From DASTHG01 sp035491895 (lineage in GTDB: Bacteria; Gemmatimonadota; Gemmatimonadetes; Gemmatimonadales; GWC2-71-9), in assembly GCA_035491895.1 (NCBI GenBank), contig DATJJY010000122.1, positions 1 to 25,868 on the forward strand: 25,868 nucleotides of DNA, given 5' to 3'. The translations under genes were made by a program, and so were the position numbers. Below are positions 8,014-15,559 of this stretch, piece by piece (positions within the stretch are counted from its first letter, which is position 1; every line of letters starts with the position of its first letter). The notes under the pieces were generated by a model that was not told the DNA's origin, ran no database searches, and worked only from the letters and a program-made list of their open reading frames with translations.

Positions 8014-9854
8014 CAGCGCTGCTCCTCGATGATGCGTTGCAGCTCGGCGGAAGGAGGCGTCACGGGGATGCGCTCGAGCAGCATCGCGCCGTCCGGGCCG
8101 CGCTTCACCACGTGCCGCACCCGGCCCTGCGCCTCGTCCTTCGCGGGAAAATCATCGCGAAAATGGGCGCCCCGGCTTTCGGTGCGCGCCAGCGCCGAGC
8201 GCGTCACCGCCTCGCTCACCGTGAGCAGGCTGGCGAGATCGAGGGCGGTGTGCCAGCCGGGGTTGTAGTCGCGGTTTCCGGTCGCCGCGACCCGCGCTTC
8301 CCGCGCGCGCAGCGCCGCCAGTCCCTCGAGGGCGCGCTCCATCTCCTGTCGCGTGCGCACGATCCCGACGAGGTCCTGCATCATTTCCTGCAGCGTCTGC
8401 TGCACCTGGTACGGATTGGTGCCGTCGCTTGCCGTCCGGTCGAACGGTGCGAGCGCCGCGCGCGACGCCGCATCGACCTGCGCCGCGGATACGCTGCGCG
8501 CCTTCCCCTGCCCCCGTGCGAACTGAGCGGCGTGATCCCCGGCGCGCTTTCCGAAGACCAGCAGGTCGGAGAGCGAATTGCCGCCCAGCCGGTTGGCGCC
8601 GTGCAGACCGGCGGCGCACTCCCCGGCGGCGTACAGTCCGGGCACCGTCGACATCTGGGTCTCCGCGTCGACCCGGATGCCGCCCATCATGTAGTGCGTC
8701 GTCGGCCCCACCTCCATCGGCTCCGCGGTGATGTCCACGCCCGCGAGCTCCATGAACTGGTGGTACATCCCGGGGAGTTTCCGGCGAATGTGCTCGGGGG
8801 CGTTCTTCATCCGCTGACGGATCCAGGCGATGTCGAGAAAGACGCCGCCGTGCGGGCTGCCGCGTCCCGCCTTGATCTCGCGGTTGATGCAGCGAGCGAC
8901 GTGGTCGCGCGTGAGCAGCTCTGGAGGACGACGGGCGGCCTTGTCTCCCTGCGTGTAGCGCCACCCCTCGTCCTCGCTGTCCGCCGTCTGGTTCTGGTAG
9001 GCGGGAGGGATGTCGTCGAACATGAAGCGGCGGCCCTCCTTGTTCAGCAGGACTCCCCCCTCGCCGCGCACTCCTTCGGTCACGAGGATCCCCCGCACCG
9101 AGGGCGGCCACACCATTCCCGTGGGGTGAAACTGCAGGAACTCCATATCGACCAGCTCGGCGCCGGCGTCGTAGGCCAGCGCCAGGCCGTCGCCCGTGTA
9201 CTCCCAGCTGTTGCTCGTGATGCGATAGGCGCGCCCGATGCCGCCCGTGGCGAGCACCACGGCGCCCGCACGATAGACGCGAAACCGGCCGCGCTCCCGC
9301 TCGTAGCCGAACGCCCCGACCACGCGGCCGCCGTCGGTGAGCAACCGCGTGACGGTGCATTCCATATGGAAGGTGATGCCCTGATGGATGCCATGATCCT
9401 GCAGCGTCCGGATCATCTCGAGTCCGGTGCGGTCGCCGACGTGCGCCAGTCGCGGGTACGCATGGCCGCCGAAGTTGCGCTGCAGGATGCGGCCGTCCGT
9501 GGTGCGGTCGAACAGCGCCCCCCACGCCTCCAGCTCGCGCACCCGGTCGGGCGCCTCGCGCGCGTGCAGCTCGGCCATGCGCGGATCGTTCAGGTACTGC
9601 CCGCCGCGCATCGTGTCGGCGAAGTGCACCTTCCAGCTGTCGCGGTCGTCGACGTTGGCGAGCGCTGCCGCCACGCCGCCTTCGGCCATGACCGTGTGGG
9701 CCTTGCCGAGCAGCGATTTGCAGACGACGCCGACCGAGACGCCGGCCGCGGATGCGGCGATCGCCGCGCGTAACCCCGCTCCGCCGGCCCCGATGACCAA
9801 TACGTCGTGCTCGATCGCTTCGAGCGATCCCCCCGATCCCCCTCCCCCGCTCAC
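8013..9854 (-). CDS. sdhA: succinate dehydrogenase Sdh1-type flavoprotein subunit
   Basis: This 613-aa subunit oxidises succinate to fumarate with covalently bound FAD. The Rossmann motif GAGGAG is at residues 22-27. The FAD-attachment histidine is H53 in KAHTVMAEGG. Substrate-site motifs follow: FHPTG, RGEGGVLLN, THYMMGGI and GANRLGGNSLSDLLVFGKRAG (first 20 quoted in parts: GANRLGGNSLSD, LLVFGKRAG). I chose the GTG at 9854 because it overlaps the membrane-subunit stop (GTGA) and has GAGG upstream. An ATG at 9938 would add 28 residues read from inside the previous gene. There is a Gly/Ser-rich stretch before the first beta strand. The gene order (membrane subunit, flavoprotein, iron-sulfur protein) is that of mycobacterial sdh1. 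Confidence 0.93.
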   Translation of the reverse strand: MSGGGGSGGSLEAIEHDVLVIGAGGAGLRAAIAASAAGVSVGVVCKSLLGKAHTVMAEGGVAAALANVDDRDSWKVHFADTMRGGQYLNDPRMAELHAREAPDRVRELEAWGALFDRTTDGRILQRNFGGHAYPRLAHVGDRTGLEMIRTLQDHGIHQGITFHMECTVTRLLTDGGRVVGAFGYERERGRFRVYRAGAVVLATGGIGRAYRITSNSWEYTGDGLALAYDAGAELVDMEFLQFHPTGMVWPPSVRGILVTEGVRGEGGVLLNKEGRRFMFDDIPPAYQNQTADSEDEGWRYTQGDKAARRPPELLTRDHVARCINREIKAGRGSPHGGVFLDIAWIRQRMKNAPEHIRRKLPGMYHQFMELAGVDITAEPMEVGPTTHYMMGGIRVDAETQMSTVPGLYAAGECAAGLHGANRLGGNSLSDLLVFGKRAGDHAAQFARGQGKARSVSAAQVDAASRAALAPFDRTASDGTNPYQVQQTLQEMMQDLVGIVRTRQEMERALEGLAALRAREARVAATGNRDYNPGWHTALDLASLLTVSEAVTRSALARTESRGAHFRDDFPAKDEAQGRVRHVVKRGPDGAMLLERIPVTPPSAELQRIIEEQR

Positions 9855-10663
9855 AGCAGCCTCACGTCGGTCCAGACCCCCATCGCGCAGAGCCGCACGT
9901 AGACATCCGAGAACGCCACCCAGACGAGGCTCATCCACGCCCAGATCATGTGGCGGCTGTTGAGGCAGGTGACGCAGGCGTACGCCGTGCGTCGCACCGG
10001 CCTGCGGGAGAGCAGGTCCATGCCGCCGCCCACGAGGTGGCGCAAGCTATGGCAGCTCAGCGTGTATCCACCAAGCAGCACGACGTTCATGGCGAGCACC
10101 AGCGTGCCGATCCCGATCCCGAAATGCCGGACGCCCGTAGCCGTATCCGTGAACCAGAGCGCATCCCACACGTCGTGCGACAGGATGACGAGGAAGACAA
10201 GGGCGAGGTAGAGAAAGTAGCGGTGGACGTTCTGGAGAATCAGCGGGAACGAGCGCTCGCCGAGGTACTTCTTGCGAGGCTCGCCGACGGTACACGCCGG
10301 CGGATCGGCCCAGAACGACCTGTAGTAGGCGCCGCGATAGTAGTAGCAGGTGAGGCGAAACCCGCCCGGCGCCCAGAGAATGAGAATCGCCGGGGACCAG
10401 GGGAGCCACGCCGGCCACCACGCCGGCAGCGCGCCGAACCACGCCTGCGCGGAGCCGAACAGCTCGGGCGAGTACAGCGGGGACAGGTAAGGTCCGAATC
10501 GATAGTGATCACCTTGCAACGCGGCCCAGGTGGCGTACACAATGAAGGCCGCGAGGAGGGTGAACACGAGGGCAGGCCGGAGCCACCAGCGGTCCTGCCG
10601 CGACGTCTCGCCGAAGCGCCGCCGGGCGAGCGGCAGGGTGGGGGTGGTTGTCCCGATCGTCAT
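9851..10663 (-). CDS. sdhC: succinate dehydrogenase Sdh1-type membrane subunit
   Basis: This is a 270-aa membrane protein with about five hydrophobic helices (near residues 30-48, 88-103, 148-163, 181-200 and 240-255). It resembles the single fused membrane anchor of mycobacterial Sdh1 (Rv0249c type). Recognisable motifs are TCYYYRGAYYRSFW, VGEPRKKYLGER, NVHRYFLYLAL, SCHSLRHLVGG, CVTCLNSRHM and VRLCAMG. It has an unusual set of cysteines and histidines: C106, C124, C204, C230, C233, C259 and H147, H163, H205, H209, H238. As I recall, structural work on mycobacterial Sdh1 placed a Rieske-type [2Fe-2S] cluster in this subunit in place of the usual haem arrangement, so a similar cofactor is possible here. 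The ATG at 10663 has GGAG about 10 nt upstream. It is first in the long minus-strand operon. Confidence 0.88.
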   Translation of the reverse strand: MTIGTTTPTLPLARRRFGETSRQDRWWLRPALVFTLLAAFIVYATWAALQGDHYRFGPYLSPLYSPELFGSAQAWFGALPAWWPAWLPWSPAILILWAPGGFRLTCYYYRGAYYRSFWADPPACTVGEPRKKYLGERSFPLILQNVHRYFLYLALVFLVILSHDVWDALWFTDTATGVRHFGIGIGTLVLAMNVVLLGGYTLSCHSLRHLVGGGMDLLSRRPVRRTAYACVTCLNSRHMIWAWMSLVWVAFSDVYVRLCAMGVWTDVRLL

Positions 10664-10698
10664 CCGGTGCCGGCTCCCATGCGCGAAAGGTCAGAAAG

Positions 10699-10706
10699 AC
10701 TATAAT
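10699..10706. promoter_or_regulatory. overlapping divergent -10 elements
   Basis: A perfect TATAAT lies at 10701-10706 on the plus strand, about 30 nt before the secreted-protein start. The same bases read on the minus strand give TATAGT (10704-10699), about 36 nt before sdhC. No good -35 hexamer is seen for either direction. The 72-bp gap between the two divergent genes would have to hold both promoters. This is motif reading only. Confidence 0.45.
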
Positions 10707-10735
10707 CTGTCCCACCCGAGCCCGTGAGGAGAACC

Positions 10736-11311
10736 GTGCACCGTCTCATCTTGACCTTGGCGCTCGTGTTGGCCCCGGCGACGCGCGTCGCCGCCCAGCA
10801 GATCCCGCCCAGCGATTCGGGGCTCGGCCCCGTGATCCACGGCCGCACCTTCTCCACGGGGACGCGCGAGGGGTGGACGTTCTCGCCGCCGCACCTCGAT
10901 ATCAACGGCGGGCTGTACGACGTCGACACCGGCGGCGGTCGGCTCTCGAAGGCGTTCTTTCGCCTGCACCTCCAGACCGCCTTCGGCGTCCACGCCGTCC
11001 AGCTGTCGAGCGACCTGTTGTGGATCCCGTCGCTCGGCGCCACCCCGGCCTGGTCGGGGACGCTCGAGCTCGCGCCGATTCACCAGGAGTCGCCGTTTTA
11101 CATCGCCGGGGGCATCGGCCTCATCACGGGGCATGACGTCGGAGCGGACCGGCTGGCGGGATGGGTTCAGGGCACGGCGGCGGTGCGCACGCCGATCCAC
11201 GAGCTGTCACCGTTCGTCCAGGTCGGCAAAGCCCTCACCACGGGCTACAAGGCGGAATTCCTGATCGGGATCGCTCATCCACTGGCGCCCTACAAGCTCC
11301 ACTTTCCATGA
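10736..11311 (+). CDS. secreted or outer-membrane beta-rich protein, unknown
   Basis: This is a 191-aa protein. I chose the GTG at 10736 because AGGAGA lies just upstream. The GTG at 10724 would add four residues and has no Shine-Dalgarno. The start MHRLILTLALVLAPATRVAAQ is a clear Sec signal peptide with cleavage after AAQ or nearby. The mature part alternates hydrophobic and polar residues (FFRLHLQTAFGVHAVQLSSD, WSGTLELAPIHQESPFYIAG) and ends YKLHFP with a penultimate aromatic, which fits a small beta-barrel or beta-sandwich. I do not recognise a named family. The stop overlaps the next gene by 4 nt (ATGA), so it is translationally coupled to the methyltransferase. Confidence 0.65.
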   Translation: MHRLILTLALVLAPATRVAAQQIPPSDSGLGPVIHGRTFSTGTREGWTFSPPHLDINGGLYDVDTGGGRLSKAFFRLHLQTAFGVHAVQLSSDLLWIPSLGATPAWSGTLELAPIHQESPFYIAGGIGLITGHDVGADRLAGWVQGTAAVRTPIHELSPFVQVGKALTTGYKAEFLIGIAHPLAPYKLHFP

Positions 11312-12192
11312 GCACTCCGGCGACGCCCGACCACTCCGAGATCCGCAACGTCTCCGATACGGCGCACTGGGTGGCCTTCTACCGGGCGATGGAGACGGAC
11401 CGCTCCGATGCCATTTTTCGGGACCCGTACGCGCGGCGGCTCGCCGGCCCGAGAGGAGAGGCGATCGTCAAGGCGATGCCGCGCGGACGCGCCATGGCGT
11501 GGCCGATGATCGTGCGCACCGCGGTGATGGACCAGATGATCCTGCGAGCCGTGAATCGCGACGGCGTGCACACCGTCGTGAACCTCGCGGCGGGGCTCGA
11601 CGCGCGCCCGTGGCGGCTCGATCTGCCGATGAAACTCACCTGGCTCGACGTCGATCTGCCCGACATCCAGCAGTACAAACGGGAGATGTTGCAGGACGAG
11701 AAGCCCCAGTGCCACCTCGAGTGGGTCCCCGCCGATCTCGCCAACGCCGCAGCGCGCCGGGAGGTGCTGTCACGGGTGGACACGAGCCCCGGTCCCGCGC
11801 TCGTCGTCACCGAGGGGTTGCTCATCTACCTCGAGCCCGAGCAGGTCATGGCGATCGCAACCGACCTCGCGGCGACGTCCAACCTGAAGTGGTGGATCCT
11901 CGACATCGCCTCCCCCGGACTCCTGAAGATGGCGGGCAAGATGTGGGGGCGTTCGGTGGGACAGCGGGCACCGTTCAAGTTCGGCCCCGAGGAAAACACC
12001 AGGTTCTTCGAGCCGGCCGGATGGAAAGAGGTCGAGTATCGCGCGATGTTCGAGGAGTCGCTGCGACTGAAACGCACGATGCGCTTGGCGCGGTTCTGGC
12101 AGCTCGTCGGACGGGTGATGACGATCTTCAATCCCGGGAAGCGAGAGGAGTACAAGCGGTTTTCGGGGATTGTAATGATGGGGAGACGGTAG
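11308..12192 (+). CDS. LCM-family class I SAM-dependent methyltransferase
   Basis: This is a 294-aa enzyme of the leucine carboxyl methyltransferase-like (TIGR00027/LCM) family. The SAM-binding motif I region is VNLAAGLDARPWRL (residues 91-104) after TVV, then LDVDLP (113-118), and VTEGLLIYLEPEQV (motif IV/V area) near residue 170. Members methylate small molecules in secondary metabolism or have unknown substrates. The ATG at 11308 overlaps the previous stop by 4 nt. The end is odd: the last codons GGG AGA CGG TAG, including the stop, are the first unit of the 10-bp tandem array that follows, so the C-terminal GRR is repeat-encoded. Confidence 0.85.
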   Translation: MSTPATPDHSEIRNVSDTAHWVAFYRAMETDRSDAIFRDPYARRLAGPRGEAIVKAMPRGRAMAWPMIVRTAVMDQMILRAVNRDGVHTVVNLAAGLDARPWRLDLPMKLTWLDVDLPDIQQYKREMLQDEKPQCHLEWVPADLANAAARREVLSRVDTSPGPALVVTEGLLIYLEPEQVMAIATDLAATSNLKWWILDIASPGLLKMAGKMWGRSVGQRAPFKFGPEENTRFFEPAGWKEVEYRAMFEESLRLKRTMRLARFWQLVGRVMTIFNPGKREEYKRFSGIVMMGRR

Positions 12193-12300
12193 GGGGCGGT
12201 AGGGGGCGGTAGGGGACGGTAGGGGACGGTAGGGGACGGTAGGAGGCGGTAGGAGGCGGTAGGAGACGGTAGGGGACGGTAGGGGACGGTAGGAGACGGT
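12181..12300 (+). repeat. 12-unit 10-bp G-rich tandem array
   Basis: Twelve consecutive decamers run without a single indel; the consensus is AGGGGACGGT. Variants differ only at two purine positions (GGGGGC, GGGGAC, GGAGGC, GGAGAC). A degenerate start of a thirteenth unit follows (AAGGGAAACG). Unit 1 supplies the stop codon of the methyltransferase. The runs of 3-5 G separated by CGGTA-type spacers meet the textbook pattern for G-quadruplex formation on the plus strand, which is also the mRNA strand. The 10-bp period is close to one DNA helical turn. It is not a CRISPR because there are no spacers. Confidence 0.95.
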
Positions 12301-12305
12301 AAGGG

Positions 12306-12337
12306 AAACGGCCGAGGCAATGTTGCCCCGGCCGTTT
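12306..12337. terminator. terminator hairpin between convergent genes
   Basis: The outer stem AAACGGCCG (12306-12314) pairs with CGGCCGTTT (12329-12337). After one A/C mismatch, an inner stem GGCA/TGCC continues it, with a 4-nt loop. The A-rich and T-rich ends make it usable in both directions for the methyltransferase (+) and the TonB receptor (-). Confidence 0.75.
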
Positions 12338-12350
12338 GTTCGCTTCAACT

Positions 12351-12371
12351 CCTACCGTCCCCTACCGTCTC
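12351..12371 (-). repeat. inverted copies of the 10-bp array unit
   Basis: Two units in the opposite orientation (CCTACCGTCC CCTACCGTCT) sit between the terminator and the TonB receptor stop (12373-12375). They are the reverse complement of about 21 nt of the array (12263-12283), so the two can pair across the terminator hairpin. Confidence 0.9.
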
Positions 12372-12372
12372 T

Positions 12373-15300
12373 TCAGAATCCCCACCGCGCGCCGACCTGG
12401 AACTGGCGCGGGTCGCCCAACCCCGAACGCAGCGTGCCGTCGAAGTTGAGGTAGGTAGCGAACGACGGATCGCGGAAGTTGTCGGCGCCCGTCAGGTTGA
12501 ACACCTCGGCGATGATTTCGAGCCGCTGCCCCGCACGGCCCACCGGCAACGCCTTCGACACCCGCAGGTCCCACGAGAAGAAGGCGTTGTCCTTGCGCAG
12601 CGTGTTGCGCTGCAGGATGTGCCCGTCGGCGCAGATGCGGTCCGCCGGCCCAGTGGCGCGGGAGCCTGCCGGAGGCGCGAACGGATTGCCGGTGCGCGGC
12701 CCGCAGCTCGCCGACGTCGGCTGCGCCGAGTAGTAGCTGACGCGGTTGTTGATGGCGAAGCCGTGGAAATCGGTCAGCACCCATGCGTTGAAGCGATGCC
12801 GCTGATCGCGGTCGCTCCAGTTGTACTCCTTCCCCAGCGAATCCACCCGGGCGTACCGCAGCGTGAAGGGATCGCGCTCGTTGTCGTCGTCGGACTTGTC
12901 GAACGACAGCGTGTAGTTCGCTTCGAACTGCACGTGGGGGTCGAGGTACCGCTTCAACCCGACGGTGAACGCGTTGTAGCGGGACTTCGCGGTGCTCTGG
13001 ATCGTCCAGAGCGTCCCGATGCCGTTGGCGCCGGCCGGCGCGAGGCCCGTGCTCCACGGACTCCCGAAGATCGCGTCGTTGCTGTTGATGAATCGCGTCA
13101 GGTGGTCGGTGCTGGCGTGCGTGAAGCTCAGCGACACGGCCATCTCGTTGCCCAGCCGCTGCTCGTAGGCGATCGACGCCGCGAGGGTGCGCGGATTCTC
13201 GAAGTTCTTGTCGAAGACATACACGTCGGGATCGAACGGCCCGGTCACCGGTGACGCCAGCAGGCTGTCGTAGGCCGGCGGGCGGCCGAGAATCGGAATC
13301 AGGGCGCTGTTGCGGAACAGCGTCTGACCGACGGAGCCGTTGGTGCTGCGCGCGCTCGCCAGATTGAGACCCGGAATGCGCGCGTAAAAGAGCCCGGCCG
13401 ACCCGCGCACCACCGAGCGCCCGTCGCCCTGCATGTCGTAGGCGAACCCGAACCGGGGTTGGAACATCTTCTTGTCCGATGGGATCGTGCCATCCGACGG
13501 GAAGGCGTGGCCGTTGACGGTCTGCCCGATGAATGGACCGAAGAACACCGACGACGGCGGCGTGATCGGCGCCGGCTCGATCTGCGCCTCCCAGCGCAGC
13601 CCGTAGTTGATCGTCCACTTCGAGTTCGGCTTCCACGTGTCCTGGGCGTACAGGGCATATTCGTTCTGCACGATCGACTGCGTCCCCGCCTGATCCACGG
13701 AGAGCGGTGGCACGCCGGCGAATTGGAGATACAGGACAACCGGTCCGGTAATCGTCGTCCCCCCAGGGCAGGCCCCGGTGTTGTTCGACGATCCGTCGGA
13801 GCACTCCACGTATCCCGAGCCCTGCGTGACGTAGTTGATGAAACCGGTGACGCTGTTGAACGCCATGCGGCCGTTGGCGAAGCCGATGAACGTCTGGACC
13901 GTCTCGGTGCGGTTGTACTCGCCGCCGAACTTGAACAGGTGGCTGCCCTTCCCGATCGAGAAGTTGTCGAGCGCCTGGAACCGGGTGTCGTAGTCCTTGA
14001 TCGGCAAGAAGAACGGCATTCCGAAACGGAACGCGTTTCCGAAATCCATGTCGGTGTCTTTGAACGGCGTCCCCGAGCCCGGGTTGATCGGGCCGTTGTA
14101 GGGACGCGGCCGGTCCTCGCGGGAATACTGGAACCGGATCTCGTTGCTCGAGTGCGATCCGAGGAAGGAGTGCAGGCTGCCGTTCACGGCGTTGGAGTAG
14201 TCGCGCTCCAGGCCGTTCGCCGAGGCCCCCCAGGTATCGAAGTCGAACGTACCGTTCTGCTGCTGCGACCACGTGTAGTTGTACTTGAGCGACAGGTTGT
14301 GCCGCTCCGACAGGCGGAAGTCGACCTTTACGAGCGCCGCCCGCGCGTCGTTGGTGCGGGCGATGGGGCCGAAGTCCTGGGCCAGCGCGCCGCCGAACGC
14401 CGTGCCGAGGAACGTGGTGAGGGAATCCAGCGCGGCGCTCTGGGGCCGGGTCTTCTGCTTCGTCTCGTTGTAGATCTGCTGATCGTACGCGATGAAGTAG
14501 AACGCCTTGTCCTTCTTGAGGGGGCCGCCGAGCGTGAACCCGAACTGGTGCTGCGAGAAGTCGGGACTGAACTTCTCGACCACGTTCGACGGCAGCGTAT
14601 GCGTGGGCGTCCCCGACAACGCGTCGAACTTCCCGAAGTAGTGTAGCGAGCCGTGCACCTCGTTCGTCCCGGACTTGGTGATCACGTTGACGAAGCCGCT
14701 CGATGCGCGCCCGAACTCGGCGTTCGCCCCGTCAGTCACCACCACGACCTCACGCACGGCGTCGAGGTTGAAGGTGAAGGCGGGTCGCTGCCCGCCCCGC
14801 TGCTCGCCGAAGAACGGGTTGTTGAAGTCCGCCCCGTCCACGGACACGTTGTTGTGGATGCCCCGCTGCCCCGAGACCGTCAACTCATCGCCGTCCGGCC
14901 CCTGAACGATCGAGACGTTGGGAGTGAGCAACGTCAGGTTCAGGTAGTTGCGGCCGTTGTTGGGGAGACCCTCGATCGCCTGCACGGGGATGCGCTGGGA
15001 GGTCTCTGTCTTGGTCGGATCGACCACCGCCTGCGTCGCCTCGACGTTCACCGCCGCCAGCGTGATCGCCAGCAGCGTGAGGCGCAGGTCGACGCTCTGG
15101 CCCACCCGCAGCGCGATGTCCTTCTGGGTCACCGCGTTGAAGCCGACCGACCGCGCGGTCACCTCATAGGTGCCGAGCGGCAGCAGCGTCGCCGCGAAGT
15201 TGCCGCCGACGTCCGACGTGACGGCGTGCCGGAAGTTGGTCTGCGTCTCGTGCAACACGACCTGCGCCCCGCTGACGGGCGCGCCGTTCGGGTCGAGCAC

Positions 15301-15423
15301 GACGCCGCGAATGATGCCGGTCGTCGCCTGGGCCTGTGCCGAGACGCGAGCGAAGGGAAGCGCGATGAGGACGGCAGGAAGCAACGTGCCGAAGAGCCAA
15401 TAGCGAGTCCGCACTGGCAGCAT
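12373..15423 (-). CDS. TonB-dependent receptor, Oar-like, with N-terminal CarboxypepD_reg domain
   Basis: This is a 1016-aa outer-membrane receptor. Residues about 1-31 are a signal peptide (LLPAVLIALPFARVSAQAQ). Residues about 35-115 are a carboxypeptidase-regulatory-like beta-sandwich (GIIRGVVLDPNGAPVSGAQV and on). A plug domain follows, with SGQRGIHNNVSVDG, FNLDAVREVVVVT and GRASSGFVNVITKSGTNEVH. The rest is a long beta-barrel ending FQVGARWGF with the C-terminal Phe used by the BAM machinery. This is the Oar/Cna-B-type architecture common in Acidobacteriota and Gemmatimonadota. It probably imports oligosaccharide or peptide ligands with TonB-ExbBD, but the ligand is not readable. The start has GGGAGGGGG about 6 nt upstream and a plausible promoter at 15465-15493. 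Confidence 0.92.
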   Translation of the reverse strand: MLPVRTRYWLFGTLLPAVLIALPFARVSAQAQATTGIIRGVVLDPNGAPVSGAQVVLHETQTNFRHAVTSDVGGNFAATLLPLGTYEVTARSVGFNAVTQKDIALRVGQSVDLRLTLLAITLAAVNVEATQAVVDPTKTETSQRIPVQAIEGLPNNGRNYLNLTLLTPNVSIVQGPDGDELTVSGQRGIHNNVSVDGADFNNPFFGEQRGGQRPAFTFNLDAVREVVVVTDGANAEFGRASSGFVNVITKSGTNEVHGSLHYFGKFDALSGTPTHTLPSNVVEKFSPDFSQHQFGFTLGGPLKKDKAFYFIAYDQQIYNETKQKTRPQSAALDSLTTFLGTAFGGALAQDFGPIARTNDARAALVKVDFRLSERHNLSLKYNYTWSQQQNGTFDFDTWGASANGLERDYSNAVNGSLHSFLGSHSSNEIRFQYSREDRPRPYNGPINPGSGTPFKDTDMDFGNAFRFGMPFFLPIKDYDTRFQALDNFSIGKGSHLFKFGGEYNRTETVQTFIGFANGRMAFNSVTGFINYVTQGSGYVECSDGSSNNTGACPGGTTITGPVVLYLQFAGVPPLSVDQAGTQSIVQNEYALYAQDTWKPNSKWTINYGLRWEAQIEPAPITPPSSVFFGPFIGQTVNGHAFPSDGTIPSDKKMFQPRFGFAYDMQGDGRSVVRGSAGLFYARIPGLNLASARSTNGSVGQTLFRNSALIPILGRPPAYDSLLASPVTGPFDPDVYVFDKNFENPRTLAASIAYEQRLGNEMAVSLSFTHASTDHLTRFINSNDAIFGSPWSTGLAPAGANGIGTLWTIQSTAKSRYNAFTVGLKRYLDPHVQFEANYTLSFDKSDDDNERDPFTLRYARVDSLGKEYNWSDRDQRHRFNAWVLTDFHGFAINNRVSYYSAQPTSASCGPRTGNPFAPPAGSRATGPADRICADGHILQRNTLRKDNAFFSWDLRVSKALPVGRAGQRLEIIAEVFNLTGADNFRDPSFATYLNFDGTLRSGLGDPRQFQVGARWGF

Positions 15424-15464
15424 GACAACCCCCTCCCGGAAGTGGTGCGTGCTTGGGCGCGGCT

Positions 15465-15493
15465 AGCGTAGCACGGGTCCCGGGGGTCCGCAA
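15465..15493 (-). promoter_or_regulatory. sigma-70-like promoter for the TonB receptor
   Basis: On the minus strand TTGCGG (15493-15488), a 17-bp spacer and TACGCT (15470-15465) lie about 42 nt upstream of the receptor ATG. The spacer holds the C/G-rich imperfect repeat GGACCCCCGGGACCC, which could be an operator. This is motif reading only. Confidence 0.5.
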
Positions 15494-15499
15494 GCCGAA

Positions 15500-15527
15500 T
15501 TGCCGGCCGGACAAAGCGGGGTAGAAT
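15500..15527 (+). promoter_or_regulatory. sigma-70-like promoter for the cupredoxin lipoprotein
   Basis: TTGCCG (15500-15505), a 16-bp spacer and TAGAAT (15522-15527) lie 32 nt upstream of the ATG at 15560. It is back to back with the receptor promoter; the two -35 boxes are 6 bp apart. This is motif reading only. Confidence 0.5.
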
Positions 15528-15559
15528 TCCCCCCATCCACAACACCGAGGACGATCAAC

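Noticed and set aside
8037..9773. Long plus-strand frame opposite sdhA
   Set aside because: The sdhA frame has all the flavoprotein motifs; the opposite frame is a shadow of biased codons.
11770..12348. Open frames on the minus strand through the tandem array giving Pro/Arg/Tyr repeats
   Set aside because: They are by-products of the 10-bp repeat read backwards and overlap the methyltransferase gene; no homology or ribosome site supports them.
12181..12371. Possible CRISPR array
   Set aside because: The unit is 10 bp and directly tandem with no spacers, and no cas gene is in the window.
12362..14272. Second long minus-strand frame within the TonB receptor
   Set aside because: Off-frame reading of the receptor with Arg/Gly/Gln-rich noise and no domains.
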